From: Montifringilla adamsi | Taxonomy: Eukaryota; Chordata; Aves; Passeriformes; Passeridae | Assembly (NCBI GenBank): GCA_017590115.1 | Contig: JAGGNK010013114.1 | Coordinates: forward strand, 62,001-126,000 | Direction: 5' to 3' | DNA: 64,000 nucleotides | Translations under genes and position numbers: made by a program | The notes under the pieces: model-generated | What the model saw: only the letters and a program-made list of their open reading frames with translations | The model's database searches: none | What the model was told of the DNA's origin: nothing | Shown: piece after piece, positions 1 to 10,790 of the stretch | How the letters are laid out: each line of letters begins with the position of its first letter | Numbering within the stretch: the stretch's first letter is position 1

Positions 1-27
1 AACCCAGAGCACCTGCTGTCACCCTAC

Positions 28-224
28 CTCGAAGGTGAAGGGGTAGGCGTGCTCGCCCAGCTTCTTGATGAGCCGCTCCTGCAGCCGTGTCAGGGGCTTT
101 TTGTCCTCGGGGACCGGGGGGAAGGCCTGGGAGTTGGCCACGAACAGGTCCTTGCGGAAGGTCAGCCCCAGAACATCCAGGTCCTCACGGCCATAGCGGA
201 AAGCGCAGGTCAACGTCACAAAGA
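28..224 (-). CDS. ARRB1: ARRB1 coding exon 5
   Basis: This 197-nt exon encodes residues 53-118, from [14 protein letters not shown] to [11 protein letters not shown], between the acceptor AG at 226-225 and the donor GTAGGG from 27. It contains the finger loop ([11 protein letters not shown]) that inserts into the receptor core. [15 protein letters not shown] differs from mammalian ARRB1 at a few positions (S for V, A for S, V for A). This is the last exon in the window. Confidence 0.96.
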
Positions 225-3200
225 CTGGAGAGGGTGACAAGGGGAGGTTGGTAGCAGGATCATGGAGGGGACCATCATGGCATGGGGGCAACAAGGCAAA
301 GTGGCATCCTGGCTCATGCCAGTCCCACCAGCACTGGGAAGTAGTGGTGACTTGAGGACATGCCATGTTAAGAATATGAGGATTCAGCAGCCAGCTGTGC
401 CTTCGGATACCCACCACAGCACCCCCATTCTCCACAGGACAGGGAATCTGTCATGGGGACAGGGGGCTGGAAATTGTCACCAAAGGGTCCAGAGATGCCA
501 ATGCCTGGGTAGGATTGCATGGGGATGCTAGCATCACCCTGTGGCAGTGCCACTCCTGTGGCCCCAGGGATCCCAGGGGTAGACGTTACCTTTTCTCTCC
601 TTCAGGTATTCAGGATCCACCAGCACTACTCCATCTGCAATGGAACAGCCAGGTCAGAAATGCGCCACAGGGACAGAGGGACACACTGGCAGGGTCAGGG
701 AATGCAATGGCAGGGTTAGGGGACACGATGGCAGGGTCAGGGGACATGCTGGTAGGGTTACAAAAGAATGTACAGGCAGGGTTTGGGGAGACACCAGCAC
801 AATTAAAGGGGGACATGCTCCCCCTTTACACAGACAGTCATCACCTCCAAGCTACCAACTGGGGCTTGGGGGGAACACACTGCCAGCAGGGACAGTCTGC
901 ACCTACTGCACCCAGGGCATATGCAAAGCCACAGCAGGACATGAATATTATCCCAAATCAGCTGTTTTCTGCTCCCCAAAATTCTTCTTCCCAGACAGCC
1001 CAGCCCACCCTGGCATGCGTTACACTACAACTGAGGTCCCCTTCCTGCCACCACATACCCACGGGGTCCACCACGTCAATGTGGTCCACGAAGTCCCTCT
1101 TCCCAAGGTAGACAGTGAGCTGCAGGGGAGAACAGGGTGTCAGGGGTGCACACAGCAGACTCCCCAGGGCCCCCCATGTTGTCACCACCCACTGGGGTCC
1201 ATATTCCTCATCATCCCCAGTGTCACTCTGTCCCTGTGGTAGCCAAAATCCAATCCCACTCCATTCCAGTGAAAGTCTGGAACCTTTCCAGATACCCCCA
1301 GAGGTGGAGGCACTCTGCATCTGGGGATGCTTTGGTGACACCCTGGGGGTTTGTACTCCACTGTCAGGCAGGGATGAGCCCCCTAGTGTCACCCTCTCAC
1401 CTTTCTCCTGATGGGGAAACTGAGGCACAGGGCAGGCAGCTGCCATGCAGAAGGTTTCCTGCATCAGCTCCTGCTGCCCAACCCAAAACCCCCACAGGCA
1501 GAGTCACCTGCACCCCAGCACTCCAAAACCTGTCTGCTTGACCCCTCATCTTGGGAAAGCCCCCCACCAGCCCCACTGTGCCTCAGTTTCCCTTCCTGCC
1601 ACCCTGGCAGGATGCTGAGGCAGACAGCAGTGCACTGGGTGGAATCTGGGTTGAGGGACATGCCCATCCCCCACTCCCAGCCATGCCTGTGACCCCATGG
1701 TTTTCCCCACCATGTCCCCCTTACCTTCCCGTTAGGACTGGCTTTCTTAAACACCCTGCAAAACAGCAAAGAGGGGGTGAGTGCTGGAGCAAGGGGTACC
1801 CTCCACTCCTGAACCCCCCACTCTGCTCCTGCTCCTTGCCCATGGAGCTATCCAGCTCTCCCCTTCAGGAAGAGTCCCTGCGGGAAGAAGCACCCACTGG
1901 CACAGTCCCATGGTGCCAAGTGCATCTAACCCTCAGCACCCACTACCAGGACCCAGCTTTGGATAATGGAGGCATCAGGACCCTGGCCCACCCCTTCGCC
2001 TGAGGATGGAGCCCAGAGACCACTGTGAAAAGCAGCAGCACCCCAGCACCCACCTGGCCCTGGGGACCAGCGTGTGGGACCATGGGGTCACGGCACGCAC
2101 AGGATGAGAGCATCCCACGGGATGGGAGCATCCCACCCACCTCACCATTACCCCACATGGATGCATCCCAAAGCCACTGGAGAAGCAAGAAAAGTCTGGG
2201 TGCTCCTGTCCCCAGGGCTTTTTATTCCCATTCCAAACCACAGAACTAGCCCCCAGACAGCCCTCTCAACTCCTAAAGTCCTTCTGAAACACCCCACAGA
2301 GATATGGGAGAAAGGATGTGGATCCAACATACCACTGCTGGGGAATGCCAGAGCATGCCCAGCCTGTCTGCTGCAGACAGGAAGTGGGCAGAGGCAGGTA
2401 GGGTGCCTGGTGCTGCCAGATTTTTTGGAGCCTGCCCTGGCACAAAGCCACCCATAATGTGTTCTCCTCAGATAATCCCTCCTCGCCTTTAAATTCCATT
2501 AAAACCATCCAGGAAGATTAGTAGTGATTTTAGGCTGGAAAAAACCAATTTCCCAGGGCAGCTGCTTGGCTCTGCCAAAATGTCAAAGGCTGCTACTGGA
2601 TGATGGACCCACACTATGAGTAACCCTCAGCCACCCCAGTGCCTGCAGCTGCCCACACCAAGGCAAGGGGCAGGCAGGGAAGGCAGCAGCTGGGTTCCAG
2701 CCTGGGGGTGCCTACCACCCCAGCAACGGGGCAGGATGCATCAGGAGATGTGTGGGCACACCCCTCACTCCCATATCCCTGAAATCCTGTCCCTGTGTCC
2801 CTGCATCTCCACATCCCTGCATCTGTGTGTCCGTACACTCCTGCACGCCCAAGTCTCCACATCCCACTCTCTCTCTTGAGCCATGGGGACCAGCGCAGCC
2901 TGGCCAAGCTCTGCCCAGGAAGCAGGATCTAGTCTGGATAAGGGAGTGTGGGGGCTGGGGGCCCTCATTCCCTTGTCCCCATATAAGCCACAGGAACCTT
3001 CTGCCAGACACATAAAATATTGGGGACATCCTTCTGGCTGTCCCAAGCCATGGGGAGCATCAGGAACATCCTGCTGGCTCTTCCTGGATGGCTTTTCCCT
3101 GTGGGGGTTGGGGGATTGACTTTTCCCAGACGAAATGGGAAAGCACTTACACAATAAGATTTGTCATGAGGGTTTGCTGATGAAGGTGTGATCCTGTGCT

Positions 3201-6200
3201 GGTGCAAAGAAAGATGGAATTAATGGGAATGCTGCTCCAATTAAGCAACTTGGGGAGATAAAGGCCTCAACTTGCCATGGAAGGGGATAAGCACCCCACA
3301 GTTTCTGAGATTTGAAAGCCATGGGGGGATCAGTCTCCAGAGTCAGGGATGGAGGGGCAATGAATGCATCCTCCTGAGAGCCCAGAGCAACTAACAGCAG
3401 GATTTTCATGGGTAATTAATGAGGCATTACTTCAAAGCAGGATAAGGAGCATCCCCTGAGAGTCTGTCACCCCACAGACCAGCTCCCAAGGGAAACCCCA
3501 AAGAGGGTCCAGCATGCTGGATCACAACCTGAGGTGTGCTGGGGAGCCCCAGAAAGGGCAGCCCAAGGCTGGAGGCTCAGTGGGTGCCACTGCCAGCCCC
3601 CTGAGACAGGGGTGATGCTCGCACCCAGCCCTGCAGACACTACCAGAGCTGCTAATGAACCCAGTGAAGTGAGATTGATGGCAGGTGCTGCAGGAAGCCA
3701 TTCTTCACCACTCTGCCTGGCACATTCTCATGCTGGCACCACGCTGGAACAGGAGTCCCACGGAGCCTGAGACCTGCTGAGCCACACACTGCAGATGCAG
3801 AAGCCTCACGTTATGGGTGCAGCAGCTCCACAGAATGTGAGACCCGCACAGCTCCACACTGTGCATGCAGCAGCCCAGGCTGGCTCCTCACTGTGGGTAC
3901 ATGAGCATGCAGTGCCCTCATCTTGTGGATGCAGCAGCCCTGCCTGGCCCCACACCATGGGTGCAGGAGCTCACATCTCCCCTGCAGCACCAGTGACAGA
4001 AGGGAAGGGGCACATGGGGACACGGCGGCCTGTTGCTGCCGGCGGGGTGACCCTCACCTGCCACCGGATCTAGAGGGAGGAAAGGAGGAAGTGTGAAGCC
4101 TTCCCTCCCCCTCCAGCCCTTCCTGGTGTCAAAATACTGGAGGCATGAGGCAGGAAGTGGCCTCTGCTGCTGCCCATCAGAGGCCTGGGGCCTCATGCCG
4201 TGGGCTGGCAGTCCCAGTGCCCCCTGAGCCTGTCATGCTGCCACACAGCCACATCCCATCTCTCCTGCCCTCTCACTGCCACAGATCCTATCCCTTAATG
4301 AGCTTGTTAGGCACCCAGCCAGGGCTAATGATAGCTTTATTGGGTGGCCAATGATTGGGTGGGGTCTGCTGGATCTTCGTTGGGAAGATTTATGAGGATT
4401 TAATTCCACTAGTCATCAGAACAGGGTCTGATGGCAACAAACACCATTGACTGCCTTTGAACCCAGGGCACAGAATTCAGGGATTTTGCCAGCTCTCATG
4501 CTAACAAGGTCAGCTGGCAGATCTAATTAGCTAGAGCCACGTTAGAAGGGACCTCCAGGGACAATGGAACCACCAGCAACCACATCATACGCACTGGCAC
4601 AACCCCGTGGTGGCGGCCAGAAGCTCCATGCCAGCTGCGCCTGGATAAGCCTGGAGAACCATGCCAGCCAATCCCAAAGCGAGAGCATCCTACAGGCCCA
4701 GTGCTGCATTTTGCATCCTGCTGCATCCATCTATCCCCTCCCAGGGTCAGCAGCAGCATCCCCCAGAGCTCCACCAACTTCCTTGGCAAGGAAACGTCTC
4801 AGCTGTGGGATCCGGGATGTGTCTGGATCCTGCTGTTATTACCAGAGTTTGCTCTCCAAACAACATCCAGGAAGCAGGAGTCCTGAGCCACCTTCTAGGG
4901 CTCTTTCTCTTTCCAGCGGAGATCCCTGTCCTGCTCCACACCCTATGGCTTCATCTAGAGGGATGAATGAGATGGCAGAGGGACTGAGCAGCAGGTCTGG
5001 CGGTAGGTGGGGGTCACCACCCAGCAGCAAGATGCCATGGTGGAATGCTACAGAGGGGCTGGATGGTACTATTGGGCCAGAGGAAAGGTTCAAGGGGTGC
5101 TTAATGCCAGCCAAGGTGGGTTCTGGTGTACCAGAACCACTGCAGCACTTCCCAGCAGCCAGGAATTCCAGTAGCTGGGCATCCTGTGTGGGGTTGCAGC
5201 TGCCCTGGCTGGGTGCTGAGTGGGAAAAGCAGGGAAAGGTGATCAATGATGCCAACAGCCAGCAACTCAGTTGTTTCCTCCAGGTCTTCCCACTGGTGAC
5301 TCCCAAGAAAAGTGGGGTGCCACAGCAGGAATCAACAAAAATGGGCATTTGGGGAAATCAGATAGTAAATCAGCTCCCACAGCTGAACCTCCTGATCAAA
5401 CCCAGTGGATTTTGGTTTCAAGATCCAAACTGGAGAGGGATTTGTCAGCCCAATTCTTCCCCCCCCCCCCCCCCCCCCGGCTCCCACTGTACACACTGCG
5501 TAGGCAGGGAGAAGATCAGCTCATGCCTCTCCTGCCGGCACGCCTGCTGATGGGAATGCTGCTCACCAAGCTCCCCCTGGCACCCGAAAAACCTGGAGGC
5601 CAAACTAGCTGCATCCTGGGGTATGCACCCAGACATTGGGGGGAACCCAGTGGCGCTCCAGCCCCCTGATGTGTGGGGCCGTCTGCCGGCTCCAGGAGCG
5701 CAATATTAATTCTCAAGAATTCAGGATACTGAGCAAGGAGGAAACGGATGCTGTCAGCCATGGCTGGGGCACCAACACCCAGCAGCAGCAACAGCCGCTT
5801 CCCAAAACGCTGGATGAGTTCAACAGGCACCCACAACTCCCATCCTGCCACTCCAAAACACTGCAATGCTTCTGGAAGGTTCTGCCCAGGCAGGGCCAGA
5901 CCCCCTCATCCTTCTCTCTTGCCGTGGCCATGGTGGGGGGGGGCTCCGCTGCCCCCTCCCCGAACTCGCGGCCCGGGGTCCCCCGGAGCGGAGGGGAGGG
6001 GGGGGGAGGGGGGCAGGGGGGAGCAGAGGCTGCACCGAAGCCTCCTGATCCTAATGCCAAGGGGACAAGTGGATGAGCAAAGGGAGGGCGATGGTGTTGA
6101 GGGGTGAGCAGGAGCCCTCTGAAACCCCTGGTCCTCCATGATTAATGGCTACGGGGGCAGAAAGGGACTGGGGTGAAGAATGGGAGTGTAACTCCTTGAC

Positions 6201-6811
6201 CACTCTGCCAGCGCCAGCTGGTGAGCGGATGTCACAGGAGATCCCCCAGGCCTCCCAGCAAGGGCTGGCAGGCTCTCCCTCAAATTCCAACAGCCCCCTG
6301 CAGGATGTGCAGCCCAGCGGGTCCTGCTGACGTTTGCACCTGGAGCCCTGGGGAGCACAGGGAGGTCCCCATCCACCTCTGCACAGGGGCCCCTAAAATA
6401 CAGCATCCCCACGGCAGCATTCCCATGGGATGAAGGCGTCGCAGGCCCTCGTGTCCCAGCGTTCCAGGGCTGGCACGTGCTCCCTGACACCCCCAGCTGT
6501 GCCGCATGCCGGGAGTGACATCAGGGCCTGGGTCCCCTGGCGTTACTGAGATGACAACAGCCTCCCCCATCCCAAATCCATCCAGGCTCCACATCTGATG
6601 GGGAGGGAGCAGTGACGCCCCCAGCCTCCGGGTCCTCACCACCCCTCGGGAGCACCATATCCCAGCAGGGGGGCCAGCCCAGGGGGCCACCAGCTCCAGC
6701 GCAGGGCAGGGCAGCGCCTGTCCCACCCCTCCCCCGCCATGCCCGGGTATGCCCCCCCGGGATGCTCCGCTCTGTCCCGGTCCTCACTCACCGGGTGCCT
6801 TTGTCTCCCAT
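28..6811 (-). CDS. ARRB1: Beta-arrestin 1 (ARRB1), 5' part of gene, coding exons 1-5; continues beyond base 1
   Basis: Beta-arrestin 1 is a cytosolic adaptor that binds phosphorylated, activated G-protein-coupled receptors, stops G-protein coupling, and links receptors to clathrin and signalling scaffolds. Five minus-strand exons join in frame to residues 1-118: 6811-6792, 1755-1725, 1119-1059, 634-590 and 224-28, with GT-AG introns. The start reads MGDKGTR. Next come beta-strand I ([10 protein letters not shown], holding the phosphate-sensing lysine pair), [35 protein letters not shown], and the finger-loop segment [34 protein letters not shown] near residue 100 matches beta-arrestin 1 and not beta-arrestin 2. 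About 300 residues (the rest of the N-domain, the C-domain and the clathrin/AP2-binding tail) lie outside the window. Intron 1 is only 5.0 kb. The start codon lies in a CpG island, about 2.2 kb downstream of the probable PDE2A poly(A) signal. Confidence 0.96.
225..1058 (-). other. ARRB1: ARRB1 introns 4 and 3
   Basis: Two short introns (225-589 and 635-1058) flank exon 4. Intron 3 holds a short tandem array at about 668-785, about four copies of a 28-30 nt unit built on GACAnnnTGGCAGGGTnAGG on the plus strand. Nothing else was recognised. Confidence 0.7.
590..634 (-). CDS. ARRB1: ARRB1 coding exon 4
   Basis: This 45-nt exon encodes [15 protein letters not shown] with split codons at both ends (residues 38-52, plus one base of Val53). 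The acceptor is TTGCAG, ending at 635, and the donor is GTAACG from 589. Mammalian ARRB1 ends this block ERR, so the final K is a lineage difference. Confidence 0.94.
1059..1119 (-). CDS. ARRB1: ARRB1 coding exon 3
   Basis: This 61-nt exon encodes [20 protein letters not shown] (residues 18-37) plus one base of Asp38. The acceptor is CTGCAG, ending at 1120, and the donor is GTATGT from 1058. It covers arrestin beta-strands II-III. The V in HIDVVDPV, where mammals have L, is a conservative change. Confidence 0.95.
1120..1724 (-). other. ARRB1: ARRB1 intron 2
   Basis: A 605-bp GC-rich intron with normal GT-AG ends. No further exon, RNA gene or clear repeat was seen. Confidence 0.7.
1725..1755 (-). 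CDS. ARRB1: ARRB1 coding exon 2
   Basis: This 31-nt exon sits between the acceptor AG at 1757-1756 and the donor GTAAGG at 1724. Its first G completes Arg7, and it then encodes [10 protein letters not shown] (residues 8-17). The KK pair is the phosphate sensor on beta-strand I of arrestins. The exon is far too short for ORF or GC-based prediction and is placed by family sequence and splice sites. Confidence 0.95.
1756..6791 (-). other. ARRB1: ARRB1 intron 1
   Basis: A 5.0-kb intron between the CpG-island first exon and exon 2. It holds an imperfect tandem repeat of roughly 50 nt at about 3785-3975 (units around TGCAGCAGCnCCACAC), an AT-richer block at about 4290-4530 with CCAAT/ATTGG motifs, a homopolymeric C run at 5459-5478, and a G-rich, CpG-containing stretch at 5930-6030. 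No second coding exon was recognised. The equivalent human intron is tens of kilobases long, from memory. Confidence 0.7.
5459..5478 (+). repeat. Poly-C homopolymer (about 20 C)
   Basis: An uninterrupted C run in ARRB1 intron 1. Its length is probably polymorphic or imprecise in the assembly. Confidence 0.9.
6792..6811 (-). CDS. ARRB1: ARRB1 coding exon 1 (MGDKGT + 2 nt of Arg7)
   Basis: The ATG at 6811-6809 sits in a strong GCC-ATG-G context inside a CpG island. The coding part is 20 nt and ends CG before the donor GTGAGT at 6791. The seven residues MGDKGTR are the vertebrate beta-arrestin 1 N-terminus, and a split Arg7 codon is the expected exon boundary. The 5' UTR extends to higher coordinates, but no transcription start can be fixed. 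Confidence 0.95.
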
Positions 6812-6923
6812 GGCCCCGCCGATCCTGCGGGCTCAGCCGAGAAGCGCCGGCTGGGCTTGGAAAATTACTGGCTGGATGGTGGAGGGAGCGGCGGCGGGGC
6901 GGGCGCGGGGCCCGGTGCGGCCC

Positions 6924-7115
6924 TGCTCGGGCCCGCTCGGAACCGCTTGAAACGCTCGAGCACGCTCGGAAACACTCGGAACCGCTCGGCTCGGCCCGGG
7001 CGGACGCCACGCCGGCCGGTTCGGGGCGGCTCGGAACCGCTCGGGCGGGTTCGGAACTGCTCGGAGTCGCTCGGAGCCGCTCGGACACGCTCGGAGCCGC
7101 TCGGCAGGGCTCGGC
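6924..7115. repeat. GCTCGG-unit degenerate tandem array in ARRB1 promoter
   Basis: The hexamer GCTCGG or a close relative recurs about every 10-12 nt, often as GCTCGGAACC or GCTCGGAGCC, for about 190 bp. It lies 110-300 nt upstream of the ARRB1 start codon. Confidence 0.85.
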
Positions 7116-7319
7116 CCGTCCCGGTTCCGGTGCGGACGCTGCCGCCGCCGCCGCCTCCGCCTGCCCGTGAGCCGCGGGGGGCACCGGGCTGACACGAGGT
7201 GGGTGGGAAGGCGGTGAGGGGGTAGGAGAGCGTGGGGCAGTGCGCGCGCACACACACAGAGAGCGGCGGGAGCACGCGCGCGGCTCGGGGCGCTCCCCAG
7301 CGGCTGCACGTGGACATAG

Positions 7320-7690
7320 CGGGAGAACCCCTTGTGTGACCACAGGGACACGCGTGTGACAGCAAAGACCTGCGTGCCGACGGAGACACGTCTGTGAACA
7401 CAGAGACACGTATGTGAACACAGGCGCAGGAGTGTGAGTACGAAGAGAGGTGTCCGTGGACAGAGGGACACAACTTGCACGTACATGCACACACATCCGC
7501 ATACAACCGCCCTGCACACACATGTGAACTCACACACACACACGTGCGCATACGTGCATGCACAGACGTGTGCGCACGCATCCATGTGCGTGGACACAAA
7601 ACAGAATGTGCACACACATGTACACATGTGCGCCCACAACCCCTGCCCGCACGCACACGAACTTGCGAACACCCCACCCACGAGCTGTCC
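7320..7690. repeat. Alternating CA/TG-rich tract upstream of ARRB1
   Basis: About 370 bp of mixed CACACA, ACACGTGT and GTGTGC blocks, starting as a loose 24-28 nt repeat (GACACGTnTGTGAACACAG). Long alternating purine-pyrimidine runs can adopt Z-DNA. Long ORFs read across it are composition artefacts. Confidence 0.75.
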
Positions 7691-9015
7691 CTCCCTCCTC
7701 CAATGGAATCCGCCTTCCTTGGAGGAACACGTCCGTCCTCCTCCTCCGGCCTCCCCATTGGCCGTGTCCGTCTCCCGCCCGCCTCCTGTCGCAGAGCAGC
7801 CCATGGGGAACGGGCTTCAGGTGATTCCAGTGCTACGGCCATCCCTAGCTGGAGCATCCCCTTCCTATCCCACCCCCACGGCCACCGTGGGGCGGATGGA
7901 GGGGAGCGAGGACGGACACGTGGTGTCCCCTCTACCCACTGTGGGGACACCTGCACCCCACCCACGGGGCAGCTTTAGCCTGTCCTTGGGGAAACCTGCA
8001 CCGCACCTTAGGGATCAGCCAGGACAAAAGGACAGAAAGCAATGTCAGGCCGAGGCTGCGGTGAGGGTCTGGAAGGAAGGCCGCGATACCCTGACGCATC
8101 CAGGAAGGAATGTCACCTAAGGGCATAGAGCCGTCGGTGGCAGAAGTGGGACAGCTCCTGGCTGGAGGCCATAAACCCTGCTCTGGGACTAGTTTGGAGG
8201 ATTAAAGGATTTAATCCCAGGATTTGAATCGGCGCTTGGAGCAGGATGGAGGCATTTGGTAGTTTGGACAGCTTTTCACCCTAGTTTTGGCAGCTCATGG
8301 AGTGCCAGAGCATGCCAGCACCAAAACCTCCAAGGACTTTTCCTCTGGGTATAAAATGCCCAAAAGCTGTCAGATTGGGCTGGGATGAAAGTGCTGCATT
8401 GATTTTGGATAATAAATTGCTCCTTAGCCGGATGGCAGAAATGAAAGCTACAGCCCTGATGCATGGATGATGGGCAGACTAGGGGGTCCCCCATGGGGCC
8501 ATGCAAGGATGGCTGCAGGAGCCAGAGGAGCAGCTGGATTCTGCCCCAGTCCCAGCCCAGGCTCAGGGGGGTCCTGACACAGGCCTCATCCTGCATCCCA
8601 GCCTAGGATCCCACTGCAGTCCCAGCCCAAGCTGGATCCTGCCGCAGGCCCAGCTCCCCCTGCTGCCAGGCTGGATGGGTCCCAACTTGGCTCCTGTCCA
8701 GGCATGGGGGGGCCCAACCTGGCAGATGGGGATGAGAAGAGCATCCCAGGGCATTGGAGCATCCTGGGGTTCTGGAACATTTCAGGAGGGAACAGGGCAC
8801 AGAAAGGGACGAGAATAGCTGGAGCATTCAGAGGGGATCAGTGAATCCTGGGGCATTGGACCATTCCTTGAGAGTGGAACATCCAAGGAGGGGCTGGAGC
8901 TTCCTGGGGAGTCAGAGCTACACGACCCAAGCTGGATTCTCCCCATGAAGGTGATTTTGGTGTTCATCAGTTTTAATTGGAGCTCCCCAGACCCCAACAA
9001 GGCCACCCACCAACC
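7690..9015. other. ARRB1-PDE2A intergenic region
   Basis: No coding exon was recognised. It includes the distal upstream flank of ARRB1 and ends at the probable PDE2A cleavage site. At 8530-8930 there are loose repeats of CCCAGCCC and GGAnCATTC-like units. Confidence 0.6.
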
Positions 9016-9041
9016 TGTCACGGGAAGGTTGACATATGAAA

Positions 9042-9047
9042 TTTATT
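9042..9047 (-). terminator. PDE2A: Probable PDE2A poly(A) signal AATAAA
   Basis: TTTATT on the plus strand is AATAAA on the minus strand. I saw no other AATAAA on the minus strand between the PDE2A stop and here. Just downstream on the minus strand (9025-8990) the sequence turns GT-rich (GTTGGTGGGTGGCCTTGTTG), as expected of a downstream element. Cleavage would fall near 9015-9030. Confidence 0.6.
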
Positions 9048-9073
9048 TAGGAAAACCAAAACCCACCAAAAAA

Positions 9074-9172
9074 AGAGAAATAATAACAAAGAAGGAGGAG
9101 GAGGAAGAGGAGAAGGAGGAGGAAGAAAAGAAGGAGAATAAGAAAAGAAGGAGGAGAGGAAGAAAGAGAAGT
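9074..9172 (+). repeat. GGA/GAA polypurine tract
   Basis: About 100 nt composed almost entirely of A and G on the plus strand, with repeated GGAGGA and GAAGAA blocks, near the probable PDE2A 3' end. Confidence 0.85.
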
Positions 9173-10424
9173 CATCTCCTCCTTAGGCTCCATTGGAGTC
9201 CAGAACAACCAGTGCCGCAAGACAGAAGGACAGAAAAGCTAGAGGAGGTTTGCACACCCACACACACCTGTGCACACTCACGGGTGAGCTGAGCTGGGTG
9301 TGAGCTGCACTCCTCAGTATCCAGAGGGGTATATACAGGGGCAGGAGCTGGGAAAGCATTGACTACCTACACACACCAGCAGCAGGGGCTGGAAAAGTGG
9401 GATACAGCTGGGAAAAGGGCATCCCTGTGTGCCCCCACCACAGTGTGGTACCCGGGATGCAGAACCCAAGTGCAGGACACCCCCACATCTGTTGGATGGA
9501 GAGATCTGTGCATCGTCAGGCATCCCTGGATCAGCAGTGGGATGCAGGGACTGTCTTTGAACAGTTGTACCTACTGGCACGTTGGTATCAGGGCTGTGCC
9601 AACATCACGACAGGGGTGGAGCTGCTGTCCTCCTCTTGCAGCCTGGGGGTTTGCTGCCTTCTGGGACCATCCCACCCCCTATGGCAGAGTGGGGAGGGGG
9701 GGAAGGGCTTAAGGGGGTCTTGGAGGCGAAACCATGGGCCAGCAGACAGACTCAGTCACCAAGTGGGTCCCACCAGGGTTCGGGCAAAACATCTCACTAA
9801 AGGCATCTCCGAGTAGGTAAGGCAAAAGGAATTCAGGTCACTTCAGCCACGTGGAGCAGCTCAGCGTTGAGGTCTCCCATTGCTCCCGCAGACACACGCT
9901 CCAGGTATCCCAAGAACACAGGCAAGTCATCGCTTACAGACAAGCCAAGGAGAGAAGCAGCCACCGTGCAGCCCAAATCCAGGAGGGACCTGCTGTGGTC
10001 CACTTGGGATGTGCCATGGGTTACTGCAGAGGAGTGGGGATGGGGCGGCAAATGGCCCCATGTGCACTCTTGATCCCAACACAACCAACACCAATGCCAG
10101 CAGTGCTGGAGTTTTACCATGCTGCTCCCATCACCTTTTCCTGGTGTGGTGGTGGACTCATCCGGCCTCCACAAGCTGGATGATGCAGCCTGAGGGCTCA
10201 ATGCACCCTAATCCCTCAATGCTGAGCACACCCACTCAGCCCCAGCCCCCTCTTCAGCTCTGCCCCAGCAGGGCAAGCTGCTCACTGCAGTTCCCCTGCT
10301 CATGGGTGTTTCAAGTGGCTTTGGCTGGGCTGATAGAGCCCAGGATCACATACAGCTGGTCAGACCCTGGAGGCTGGTGGAGCCCCTGGGACTGAGAGGG
10401 TCCATATGGGTTGGGTTGTGGGAC

Positions 10425-10790
10425 TGGAGAGACCACAGGAAGGCCAGCAGGGTCCATGCACAGTGGTCTGTAGGACACAGAGGAGAGCATTGGGGTCCAT
10501 GCACGGTGGTCCACAGGAGATTGGTGGGGTGCATGCATGGCAGTCAGGACAAGAAGGGAGTCGTGGGAAAACACCAGGGTCCATGCATGACCAGATCAAG
10601 CATGGTAGACCAACAGCATCCATGCATGGTGCCACATAGGACTGGAGGGACCACAGGAAAATAGCAGGGTCGATGCATAGTGGTCTGCAGGACCAGAGGG
10701 ACCACAGGAGACCACTGAGGTTCGTGTCCAGTGGTCTACAAGACTAGAAGGATCCCAAAATGTCAGCAGGATCTGTTCACAGAGGTTGGT
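10425..10790. repeat. Minisatellite, about 55-60 nt unit
   Basis: About six diverged copies of a unit containing GGACCACAGGAnAnCAnCAGGGTCCATGCAnnGTGGTC. The motif GTCCATGCA(T/C) recurs at intervals of roughly 55-60 nt. It lies in the presumed PDE2A 3' UTR. Confidence 0.8.

Larger units (their letters stand above)
6700..7320 (-). promoter_or_regulatory. ARRB1: ARRB1 promoter CpG island
   Basis: CpG-dense sequence surrounds and extends upstream of the ARRB1 start codon (which is at 6811, minus strand). It includes a dense array of GCTCGGAnCC-like units at about 6924-7115, which fall in the 5' UTR or core promoter. No TATA box was recognised, as is usual for CpG-island promoters. The exact start site cannot be read from the sequence. 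Confidence 0.85.

Noticed and set aside
4564..5550. Plus-strand open frame of 328 codons
   Set aside because: It lies in ARRB1 intron 1, runs across the poly-C tract, has Ser/Pro/Gly composition expected from GC-rich DNA, and shows no domain or codon pattern.
1756..6791. mir-326 in ARRB1 intron 1
   Set aside because: I looked on the minus strand for the mature core CCTCTGGGCCCTTCC and did not find it; an eye search is not exhaustive.
28..6811. The arrestin gene as ARRB2 or a visual arrestin
   Set aside because: MGDKGTR, FVDHID and [27 protein letters not shown] fit beta-arrestin 1. ARRB2 has MGEKPGTR, a different proline-rich segment and FFFT at this point.
6833..7965. Long overlapping minus-strand frames (323 and 366 codons) over the ARRB1 promoter
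   Set aside because: They read through GCTCGG and CA/TG repeats, give Ser/Arg/Pro- or Cys/Val/His-rich low-complexity peptides, overlap each other in different frames and resemble no family.
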